The translations under genes and the position numbers were made by a program. A stretch of 64,000 nt of DNA, taken from positions 124,001 through 188,000 of the forward strand of contig JANCIK010000011.1 in the NCBI GenBank assembly GCA_028532985.1. Direction: 5' to 3'. The DNA is from Stropharia rugosoannulata (Eukaryota; Basidiomycota; Agaricomycetes; Agaricales; Strophariaceae). Positions 21,312 to 30,547 of the stretch are shown here, in pieces (the first letter of the stretch is position 1; every line of letters starts with the position of its first letter). The notes beneath the pieces were generated by a model. It saw only the letters and a program-made list of their open reading frames with translations. It did no database searches and had not been told where the DNA came from.

Positions 21312-22352
21312 GCCAATTTTAATATTGGGCTCACGCGTCAAATTTCAAGCCAACCAGAAACTTAGGCAGCCCCAACGATTGTGTCAGTTGATTTTTTCGA
21401 TTTGTCATCGCCCGACATGTACATAAATGGGCTTTAAAATACCAGTAAATAGTGTCAATCAAATTCTTCAGAAGAGTGGATACCGTAGCCATGACACATC
21501 GAGGCTCGAGCGCACCCACCAGAGTGACGGCCCCCCGGGTGCTTTGCGTACAACAAGGATCATCCATGTACTATTCGCTGCATTTTGTATGTGCGGTCCA
21601 GGCCTGAGCTCTGTGTGATTCGATGGGACGGACGTGCACCGGTTTCTGTGCATTGTGATTCATGCAGATGATTCATCTTGCATGCCGAGGCCCGATCCGG
21701 ATAGTGATCCACACGGGTGGGCGGGCGGCAGGGCGTTGGGAAAGCAGGAGGAGGGGAGAAACAGGGACTCGTCTCTACCTGCTGGATACGAGACGGTGTA
21801 TGCAAGTGATATATGGTATTTTTGGTAGCGGGGCATGATCGAGGGGGTTATTGGGTGCGTGCTCGGGACACAGGGTACAGGAAGGCGAGGAGGGCTCCTA
21901 TCGACTGTGTACTGGTGCTGGTGAGAAGTTATTCTGACGCAGGCAAATGGCGGACGTGTGTGTCCAGTGGGCAGATGCACTTGTATTGTGAATATTTGGA
22001 TCGAAATATGCGTCTCCTCGTCGACCATGACCACGGCGTCCCCCTTACACAAACCCCATGGCATCATGCTGTCCACGCTTCACCGGTCACCCCCCGCGTG
22101 CGCTACGTTCCACAATCTTCTTCAGTGCCCGTGCACACACATCCCACTAATTCCCACTACTGCCCCTCGCCTCACCACACACCCCACCCATCCTAACCGT
22201 CCCCTAATATACCCAACCCTAACTTTCCTGTCACCCAGTATCCGGCTGGCAGCACCTACCTCCCTCCCATTTCGGACGTCCCGCGCGCCACAGGTCAAGA
22301 TAAGCAATGGCATGTGCCGTCGCATTCTTGGTGCCCCCCATGCCCTGCGCTA
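21312..22352. other. Intergenic, no gene seen
   Basis: Starts with the 3' UTR shared with the relic at 3607-3760. The rest is moderately GC-rich without a supported frame. Confidence 0.4.
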
Positions 22353-23151
22353 TGGTGAGTTATTTGCACCATAATTCCCACGGCGCGCGACTCATTGATG
22401 GCACCGCCGCGCGCGACTCAACGGGTTCGGCAGGTTATTATTTTAACTGCTACATCCCAGAGCAGCCCATACTTACCTCATATTATGTGCTCTGCATATT
22501 ATATTGTATCAAGAAGTAGAGTTGATTGTAGTTTAATGTTGATTTAATGACATTTTGTACCTATGATGGGATTTGCCGAAATATTCCCACGACTTGCCCG
22601 CCGCGCGCGACTCTCTGAAGGACTGCCGCGCGCGACTCAAACCAAGTGGTCATTTTCAAATGCACCATTATATGTTTTTTTTATCAATAGTAACAGTATA
22701 TATGTGGTACATACAGTATGAGTACACAGATTCTACAGTAATATGAGGAAATACATCCATGTTTGAGAAGGAACTACTACTGAAATTTGATTAAAATATG
22801 TGCCTAAGTCCCCATGAATTGAATTGAAAGTACTTGAGCTGAAAAGGAGGAGATATATAGCTTCATTGTGTACTCAAATGCTATCATTTATGGGTGATAT
22901 TGGATGGCTTAGTGTAGTTGTAAGTACAAAAAAGCAGGAAAAACTCGCCCTGTATGCCTCTCAAAGGGATTGATGACCACAAACTCCAGTAATTTACTAT
23001 TAATACAATACATATACCTACATATACTTTATTTCTACTCTAAACACCCAGGATATAGTGAAACAAGCACTGTCCCCTCACTTTGAGTCGCGCGCGGCAG
23101 TGCCATCAATGAGTCGCACGCCGTGGGAATTGTGGTGCAAATAACTCACCA
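22353..23151. mobile_element. MITE with about 75-bp terminal inverted repeats and TA target site
   Basis: The left end begins TGGTGAGTTATTTGCACCA and the right end is its reverse complement; about 75 bp match with few mismatches (GCGCGCGACTCATTGATGGCAC inside). TA occurs on both sides (22351-22352 and 23152-23153). The 799-bp element has no transposase. TA duplication suggests mobilisation by a Tc1/mariner-like enzyme (inference). The motif CCGCGCGCGACTC recurs internally near 22600-22640. Confidence 0.85.
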
Positions 23152-24439
23152 TAATCCCGCCCCTCATTCTCGCATATCCCACTCCTCTCCCTGCCCCTCA
23201 GCTGTTCCTCACGTATCTTCTGTTCCTCCCGTAAGCAATGCTGGCCGCTCCCATATTCCATGCTGGCTGCTTCTCCCATCCCCGGCAAACTAACTGCGGA
23301 GGTACGACCCTCCGCCTCGCGCTCTCGACTCGCCACCCACGGCCCCCTGCGATATGCGACCTGCGACCTGCGACGCCTCCGCCTTTGCGCTCAAAACTCT
23401 CTGCCCACGTCCTGCACGGGACGGCACTCCACTTCCCCTGTGCGCAGGAATAGGAATAATTCACGCAAGGCAACAGCGGCGCCTGCGCACCACTGCGGCG
23501 TGTGTCGTGTCCTGGTATGTCGCTCGTCGACTTCGGTCGTACATTAATGCCTGGGGTCGTGCACCAGTGTGCTATGTGCGGGCTTGCTATGTGCGCAAGT
23601 GCTGGAGAACGGTTCGGTGCGGGTGATCAGTATGGTATTGGTATTGGTATGGTAAACCAAGTACGCGGAGGCCAGGTGAGGTGAGGCGATGGACGAATAG
23701 TGGTGCATGCACAGGTCGCCTCCCATTAGATCACCCTCCCCTCCCACTGCCTTGCTCACGTCGCTCACCACCATCCCCTGCCGTGCACCCTCGCATCTAC
23801 TCTACACTCGCCTGCTCGACTCCCCACTCCCCACTCCCCATAGGATATATATACGCTCCCTATATGATCCTCTTTATGCACTCTGCCACCAAAGACAATG
23901 AAAGCAGCAGTGCTCACATCGTCACACGGCCTCGCCCGCTCACTGGTCGCTTATATCCATCCACTGGAAGGAGGCAACGACGCCGCTTGAACGGCGTCCC
24001 AGTGAGACTACTTCTCCGAGCCACACATCCCCTTCTTCTCTGCGCCGCACATCCCCTCGCTCTCGCATATCAGCGCATATCCCGCCCATCATTCATGCAT
24101 AATTCCCTACCCTTCCCTCCCCCGTGGCTGTCCCCTCTGGCTGCTTCTGCCCTATCCCCTGCGCTCTACGCTCGAGAAGTACGACCTCGATAGGGTGGAT
24201 GATCCAGCGAGAAAATACTGCGTCTGAGAGGATTAACATGATGCCTTGCGCAGCGGGGTGCATAAACACAATGAGAAACGGCTCCGGCCTGGCATCCCTG
24301 AGCCGCATCTTGCTCCCCATCCCACGGCACCGGTTCTCCTCAGTCCGCTCTTTGCTAATTTCACCACTACCCCCCGTTAGCAGCGCGCGCATACAGCATC
24401 TCCACCACCGGTGACTGCATACTGCATACCCACCTCTGC
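23152..24439. other. C/T-rich intergenic sequence, no gene
   Basis: Pyrimidine-rich runs (CCCCTCATTCTCGCATATCCC and similar) make long stop-free frames on both strands that lack motifs. Blocks such as CTCGCATATC, ATCCC and GCTGCTTCT recur around 23160-23280 and 24050-24160, so it is probably old repeat material. Confidence 0.4.
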
Positions 24440-24622
24440 CTACAGCACCAGCACCAGCGTCATGCCCAAGACAGTATTACTCAGCTGTACTCCTGCGCGG
24501 CGCATGAGCATCCACGCGAGGAAGAGCAGGATCTCGGGGGCACGGGCGGTGGAAGAGAGGAGGGCGATGTTCGCTAGGCAGATCCAGGAGGTGGGGGAGA
24601 GGGTTGGGTAGAACGTCTGCGG
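24440..24622 (-). pseudogene. C-terminal end of a membrane-protein pseudogene, left of Gypsy-1
   Basis: Minus-strand frame from the Gypsy-1 target site: QTFYPTLSPTSWICLANIA, then LLFLAWMLMRRAGVQ and a hydrophobic end (LGMTLVLVL) before TAG at 24442-24440. The upstream half is right of Gypsy-1, where the minus strand reads GPPTPP in the same frame up to 55831. Joined across one copy of GCGG the frame is continuous. Confidence 0.5.
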
Positions 24623-25842
24623 TGACAGGGCTGCTTTTTGGCTACGTGTGTAAACAGTCAGAAGGTCCGTTAGTGGGATAGCTGCGCGCAGGAAAACACA
24701 GAGAGACTAGAGTTGAGCCTGCCTCGTAGTCTATAGCTATCAGCGCGTGAGCATCATGACTACAAGCGCCTGCGCGCACCTATTGTGAAAAGGATTGGAC
24801 AGCGAACTGTACAGTTTTAAAAGTGCATAGTTTGGCCATCTGTGCGAGCGATCAGGTGCGCGGAGAACGGTTAATCACCAGCAAAGTGCGGTGTGAGTAC
24901 AGCTGAGTGGGTACCAAAGGCGGTGTGAAGGGCTGTGCGCACATCTCATGTGCGCGCATCGCAAAGGCAGAATTTGCCTAAGTCCACACATCATGTGACC
25001 ATGGCGGCACGCATCAAAAGACGCGCAAAAGCCCGAGGGAATGAACGACATGCGCGCAGCGAATGCCAAGGAGCCAGGATACTAGAGGAGAAGCCCGGAT
25101 GCGATGCGCAGACCTTTGGCCGCGCGTTGCTAGTATTTACTTTACCTTACGATTAGTACACATGCGCGCATCGCATATAAACCTGTATCCTTGTCTATAG
25201 TAATCTAAGCAATTGTCTACCCACTAGATCTGTGTGCTGGGTTCTGTCCCAGGCCGTCAGCGGGCTGTGTTTAGCTTTTGTTAGGGTTTTAACTGTGAAG
25301 TATTTGTGAATCATAGGAGTTTTGGATAGCTTCTGGCCACTGGGTCATTTTGGAGAGCTCAGTGAGGAGTCAGTACAACCGTGTACAGAAACTCGCACTG
25401 TAGTGTTTAGACTGTGAGACTGCACCGCCGGGTGAAAGGCTTTGGAGAGTCTTGGATTGTTGGACTTTGGAGAGTCCGCGCATCGCACGAGGTCACCGGA
25501 CCCGGAAGTGCGCGCAGCGAAGCTGTTCGCTAAAAACAACTTATTTCATTTATCATTTTGCCTAGTGCACGCCACTAGCAACCGGACTCTATCCGAGATT
25601 TACTAGAATTAAACCCCTCCTTACAAACGAACTTGCAGGCACTACTTGCTATTACAAAGACTAGAGGACACGAGGTGCGCACATCGCACGCCCAGAATGG
25701 GAACCAGGGCAGAGCATAGATTTAACTAGCCATTTAGTTGAGGGCATTCGCTCAATCTAAGGGATAGGATCTCACTCTGCTGGGTGTGTGTGTGTGTGTT
25801 GTGTTTCGCGATTTCGAGTCTAGCTACGCAGTAGACCTCTCA
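24623..25842 (+). repeat. Gypsy-1 left LTR
   Basis: 1220 bp, TGACAGGG...CCTCTCA. The first 150 bp differ from the right LTR at about 16 positions; in the remaining 1,070 bp I found one difference (25512 region, CGCGCAGCG versus CGTGCAGCG). A short GT microsatellite lies near 25785-25799. Confidence 0.92.
25163..25181 (+). promoter_or_regulatory. 13-mer motif abutting the LTR TATA box
   Basis: TGCGCGCATCGCA (25163-25175) runs directly into TATAAA (25176-25181). The same 13-mer occurs at 24951, at both matching places of the right LTR, and upstream of antisense genes B and C. Confidence 0.6.
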
Positions 25843-25844
25843 TC

Positions 25845-25863
25845 TGGAGCCCACCGCGAGGGG
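25845..25863 (+). other. Primer-binding site of Gypsy-1
   Basis: TGGAGCCCACCGCGAGGGG, two bases after the LTR; identical to that of Gypsy-3. Confidence 0.75.
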
Positions 25864-26506
25864 AAGGTTCAGAAATCTCACTTAGTGTTTTGGGAACTAC
25901 GGCTTGCGCCTATTACAATAAATTACAAAAATTTCAAATAAAACGGGGACGAGTAACAAGCGAGGCAAATTTCCTGCGCCTTCATCGCTCGCCGAGCCAG
26001 AAGAAGCCAGACCATCATTTGGAACGGTGCCTTCACACGAGAGAAGCACGAGGAGCAAGAAAGACGCTGAGCTGGTAGAGCCGTTGGTAATTACACCGAC
26101 GCGAGACAGAAAAGCAAAGAAAAGAGCGAGGGAGGAAGCGCAGTTGCATATCGAGAATCAGGGATTAGCGCTGCGCATCCCAGGTGCGCTCACCGAAAGC
26201 GACTCGGAGTTAAGAGTAGGGACTAGTGGATTTTGGGGACCACCATCTGGCATCGAAACAGAAGACCAATTAGTGGACGGTGATATTACACTCGAAACCG
26301 CACCATTCAGTACTTCTGATAGCCAAGCTACCCAAGACACCCCTCCTCCATTCTCGGAAGTATTTGGAACTGCTAAGACATCCGCGCAGCGCACGGCGGA
26401 AAATAGCGAAAGTGAGGCAGAGCGCGTAGCGAGAGATATATTTGGAGGAGACTTGTCAGATCTCTCAGAAAGCGAACGAAATTCACCCCCACGAGAACCA
26501 GAAACT

Positions 26507-27700
26507 ATGCCTAAGGATATGTCCATGCCAGTACGCGGTGCGCGCGGCGCACCGAGCTTCGATCCTGCTGCGGAGCGCGATGAGCTGCCACGGTACTTCG
26601 AGGACCTTGAGGATTGGTTTAAGCACGCGGAGGTGACGGAGGACGATGAGAAAAGAGGATATGTAATCAAATATGTACCCATGCAGACGGCGGAGGAGTG
26701 GAAGAATTTACCAGGTTATGATACCAAGGGGTACGCGGAGCTCAAGAAAATGATTCTCAACGAGTACCCGGAGGTGATCAGCATTCAGACAGGGTCCATC
26801 GCGCGGCTCAAGAAGCTCTGCAAGGAGAATCAGCGCATCTCGGAGGAAGACCTCCAGGTGTTGCTGGACTTCAAGCGCGCATTCTTGGCCGAGGCCGCTA
26901 AACTCACGAAGGCGCCTACCCTGCTCGCGAATCATACCTTGGTGACTTACTTCACCAATAGTCTCACTGCGGGGTTCAGGGATCGTTTGTTTAATAAACT
27001 AGACATTGATTATACGACGCGCGCATCGTTCGACAAGTTCTTAACTGCAGTGGCGAAGTCAAAGGAGTCGAGTAAGAAAGAGTTGGAGGACATTATCCGC
27101 AATGTCATGGCTGCGTGCGCCGCACCGATGTCGGTGCCTGTGCAACCAGTAGCCCCCATGATGCCCATGAGCGCACCGAGTTTTGGTGGAGCGCCGCCTA
27201 GGCCCTTCCAATACCAACAACGCCCGGAGCCTCGCTGCTTCTATTGCAAGCAGACGGGACATGTGGTTGCTGAGTGCATCGTAAGGCAGCAAGACTTGTC
27301 AGCGGGGAGGATTGTCATCACCGAAGCGGGGCGCTTACAGCTACCTGACGGGTCATTGATACCTTGGGACCCTTCGCACGCGATCAAAGAGCGCGTTGAT
27401 GAATGGCATAAGAAGAACGGGCAGCCCGCGCAGCAAGCGTATATGGCACCTGTCCATCCTTCATACATGGGTATGCCTCCTAGCATGGTATACTCGCAGA
27501 TGTACCAACCAGCCAGTTCCTTGGACGAGACCTATGAGGAGCAGATACGCGCACTTCAACAAGAGTTGGAAAGTAAGAAGGCGTTCCTAAAGGAGCACGC
27601 ATCGGCGAAGACGCCTGAGGAAGTGATAGAGGAACAGCGCCAGTTAATAGCGACTATGAAAGCCGAATGCGACGCTGCGCTCAGTCAGGGTTTCGATTGA
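26507..27700 (+). CDS. gag: Gypsy-1 Gag
   Basis: 397 residues from ATG 26507. I chose this ATG because its start (MSMPVRGARGAPSFDP) aligns with the Gag start of Gypsy-3. The frame is open another 480 bp upstream to 26027 but has no ATG there; that part reads as charged, Ser-rich protein and could be an extension made by non-AUG initiation. Capsid-like domain first, then CFYCKQTGHVVAEC, a canonical C-x2-C-x4-H-x4-C knuckle, and a coiled-coil-like end (EEQIRALQQELESKKAFLKE). It overlaps the protease ORF by 34 nt. Confidence 0.85.
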   Translation: MPKDMSMPVRGARGAPSFDPAAERDELPRYFEDLEDWFKHAEVTEDDEKRGYVIKYVPMQTAEEWKNLPGYDTKGYAELKKMILNEYPEVISIQTGSIARLKKLCKENQRISEEDLQVLLDFKRAFLAEAAKLTKAPTLLANHTLVTYFTNSLTAGFRDRLFNKLDIDYTTRASFDKFLTAVAKSKESSKKELEDIIRNVMAACAAPMSVPVQPVAPMMPMSAPSFGGAPPRPFQYQQRPEPRCFYCKQTGHVVAECIVRQQDLSAGRIVITEAGRLQLPDGSLIPWDPSHAIKERVDEWHKKNGQPAQQAYMAPVHPSYMGMPPSMVYSQMYQPASSLDETYEEQIRALQQELESKKAFLKEHASAKTPEEVIEEQRQLIATMKAECDAALSQGFD

Positions 27701-28715
27701 GTCTGATGAAGGGAAACGCGGGCAGAGTTATGCGTAGCGGCTCTGATAAACCCAAGAACCCGGAGGGCGCAAACAAGAAGTTACCAATCAAGAATATACC
27801 CAGAGCATCGGTTGAGGACGCGAGTGACGATGAAGAAGATGAGTTGCGAGAGGTAGGGGAGGAGCAAGGTGCGCGCAGCGCACCAGTGAAGAAGAAAGTA
27901 GTGTTCGAGGTTCCTGCAAAAGCTGGGCCTAGTGCACGACCAGCAACAGTGCCATATGTAATGGTACCTCCGCTGCGCGTACCAGAGAAAGTGAAACCGA
28001 AGGTTAGGGAAGAGCCCATACCTGTAGTAGAGAAGAGGAAGCCGGCCTATAAGCTCCGCGCACCTATCGAAGATGAGGCGCAGGCTGACGCAGTCCTCAA
28101 ACACTTAGAGAATCAGAAGATTGAGATCATGCAGGGCCAGTTGTTAGGCATATCGACTGCAGGTTTCAGAAGAAAGTTTGTTGAGTGCATAGTACCAAGA
28201 AAGGTACCATTGGATTTGAATACGATGCGCGTACTACAATTAGACTATGATGAAGAAGAGCGCGAAGTAGATGAAGCTATCGCGCGGTTAGCAGAAGAAG
28301 AAGAGGAAGAGGAGTTTATGCAGATGGATGAGCTACCAGTGGCCACTTTCCTTACTTGCTCAGATGAGCGCAGTGGACTGCAACCGGGTACCATCATCAT
28401 GGAAGACCCGTACGAGCAGTACGTCTCGACTCTGCAGCCGGGCGAAAAGCCTAAGGGACTTATTGTGGCGCGCGAATCGCACCATCTGAAAGCGGTGTTT
28501 CCTCTCATCAACGGCAAAGGACATGCAGAAACGTTGCTCGACAGTGGGTCGCAGATTGTGTCAATGGCACAGGACACCGCTGAGTGCTTGGGACTTAGTT
28601 GGGACCCGGACTTCACTATACGAATGCAGAGCGCGAATAAGCAGGTGGAATCCACCAAGGGCTTAGCGCGCAATGTACCATTTGTGTTTAACGGACTGAC
28701 AGTGTATTTACAAGT

Positions 28716-28908
28716 TGTTGGGATTGGAGAATGCAATCCAACATTCCAGTCTACTCTCGAAGGAATGTAATGACTCATTAGTTAGTAAGCTACTTAGTAA
28801 TTACAATGTAGATGAACTTTGTAGAACATTGTAGATACTTTTCTGTAGGTATAAAAGACTGTATGTATACCTACTAAAATATAACATTATTCATTCTTAT
28901 TTCCAACA
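28716..28908 (+). repeat. Left LTR of the gag-only element
   Basis: 193 bp; contains the promoter-like GGTATAAAAGAC near 28848. Confidence 0.92.
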
Positions 28909-28920
28909 GGTTATGAGCCC
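28909..28920 (+). other. Primer-binding site of the gag-only element
   Basis: GGTTATGAGCCC directly follows the LTR. It is complementary to the anticodon arm of initiator tRNA-Met (GGGCUCAUAACC), the half-tRNA priming mode known for Drosophila copia and Ty5. Confidence 0.7.
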
Positions 28921-28990
28921 TGGCCTTCAGTAACCGACTCACACTCTCTTGCTGACCACTGCGCTTCACGCATCTATTTATATCCTGATT

Positions 28991-29842
28991 ATGTCACTCG
29001 CACCCGAGCGCCTCACTGCCGGCATCACGAAACTTGATGGAAGCAATTACCACGATTGGAAATTTGCCATAAGCATCGTACTCCGTTCACGTGGATGTTG
29101 GGAGATTGTATCCGGCAAGGTGAAGAAACCAAACGATGAGAAGGAATTGGATAACTGGAAGAAGAAGGCCGAGGACGGACTCATGATTATTGGACTCACC
29201 GTACAACCCAGTCAATATGTCTACATCCGAGATTCAATTGATGGCACAGAAGCATGGGAAGCACTCAAAGCCATTCACGAGAAAAACAGCCGTGCTACTC
29301 GCATCTCACTCAAGCGGCAGTTCTACAGCTTCGAGCATGATATCGACAGGCCCATGGAATTATATGTCAACGGCATCACGGATTTAGCTGGAAAGCTCAA
29401 GGCAATAGGCATCTCGCTTACCGATGAAGAGATAACAGATGTTCTAATCTTCAACCTGCATGCCGATTACTCAAGCATCGCCTCTACGCTCACGGCATCA
29501 AAAGACGATCTAAAAATATCTGATGTCACTGGAGCACTGATCGAAGAAGAACGAAGGAGAGGAGGGCCATTAGGAAATTTAGGAACCCCTGATTTGGCAA
29601 CATCACTTTATGGCAGTGGACCACCTAATGTACGAAGAGGACCACACAGAGACAGACGAGAAGGCTTAACAGACAACCGCACATGTTACCGCTGCCGCCG
29701 CACTGGTCACATAACCAAATTCTGTCACGCGACGACGTACGCCGATGGGAGCAAGATTCCGGCCGAACCGGAGAAAACCGAGGAGAGGTCATCCGTCGCA
29801 TATTATAACAACTGGTCGTTGAATGACGAAATCGCATTTTGA
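28991..29842 (+). CDS. gag: Copia-type Gag
   Basis: 283 residues from ATG 28991 (frame open to 28949 upstream). It has the UBN2/copia Gag layout: LDGSNYHDWKFAI near residue 14, TEAWEALKAIHEK, a helical core with LRR-free spacing, then a basic stretch and the zinc knuckle CYRCRRTGHITKFC (C-x2-C-x4-H-x4-C). It packages RNA into particles. In autonomous copia elements the frame continues into protease; here it stops after FC plus 37 residues. Intact. Confidence 0.9.
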   Translation: MSLAPERLTAGITKLDGSNYHDWKFAISIVLRSRGCWEIVSGKVKKPNDEKELDNWKKKAEDGLMIIGLTVQPSQYVYIRDSIDGTEAWEALKAIHEKNSRATRISLKRQFYSFEHDIDRPMELYVNGITDLAGKLKAIGISLTDEEITDVLIFNLHADYSSIASTLTASKDDLKISDVTGALIEEERRRGGPLGNLGTPDLATSLYGSGPPNVRRGPHRDRREGLTDNRTCYRCRRTGHITKFCHATTYADGSKIPAEPEKTEERSSVAYYNNWSLNDEIAF

Positions 29843-29873
29843 AGAAATTATATTGGAAGGATTAAGACAGATG

Positions 29874-30045
29874 CAGATGCTGTGTGCCTGCATATATTGG
29901 ATGTGCTTAGACGCAGATGCTGTGTGCCTGCGAAAATTGTGGACTCGTGTTGATGCTTTGTGCCGACACATTGGAACAGCAACCAGATGCTTAGTGCCTG
30001 GGAATATTGGAGGATAATTTAGGTGTGGATGCTTAGTGCCTGCAC
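29874..30045 (+). repeat. Five imperfect GATGCT-GTGCC repeats
   Basis: GATGCtgtGTGCCTGC-like units start at about 29876, 29916, 29952, 29986 and 30028 (34-42 bp apart) between the gag stop and the polypurine tract. They replace the pol region in this element. Confidence 0.65.
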
Positions 30046-30091
30046 ATTATGGTAATCGCGGAATTATATGGAATGTTGACTTGAGGGGGAG

Positions 30092-30284
30092 TGTTGGGAT
30101 TGGAGAATGCAATCCAACATTCCAGTCTACTCTCGAAGGAATGTAATGACTCATTAGTTAGTAAGCTACTTAGTAATTACAATGTAGATGAACTTTGTAG
30201 AACATTGTAGATACTTTTCTGTAGGTATAAAAGACTGTATGTATACCTACTAAAATATAACATTATTCATTCTTATTTCCAACA
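30092..30284 (+). repeat. Right LTR of the gag-only element
   Basis: 193 bp; no difference from the left LTR seen. Confidence 0.92.
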
Positions 30285-30547
30285 CAAGTGCATGTCATCA
30301 GCGCAGCGGCTTACGAGGTGCTCTTGGGCAGGCCGTTCGAGATCCTCACGGAGAGCAATGTGAAGACGCGCAGCGATGGAACGGTTGAGCTTACGCTCAC
30401 CGATCCCAACACACAGCGCAAACTGGTAGTACCCACCTATAACCGAGGGTGCGGTCCCAAGATTGTGCAGCGCGAACCTAAATTGCAGGACCCTGTCACA
30501 ATGGAAAACCCTAACGCAGATCAGGATTTTCAATCCTCGATGATTTG

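Larger units (their letters stand above)
28716..30284 (+). mobile_element. Gag-only copia-type LTR element (TR-GAG-like), 1,569 bp
   Basis: 193-bp LTRs (TGTTGGGATTGG...TTTCCAACA) that look identical, 5-bp target duplication CAAGT (28711-28715 and 30285-30289), a primer-binding site matching a half-tRNA, one gag ORF, and GACTTGAGGGGGAG before the right LTR. There is no protease, integrase or RT, so it depends on a full copia element elsewhere. This layout is that of TR-GAG elements described in plants. Confidence 0.9.

Noticed and set aside
23238..24193. Several frames of 70-170 codons in C/T-rich sequence
   Set aside because: Composition-driven, no motif, and frames overlap on both strands.
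25890..26506. Gag start at the GTG 26027
   Set aside because: Alignment of Gag starts between Gypsy-1 and Gypsy-3 favours ATG 26507; the upstream open region has no ATG.
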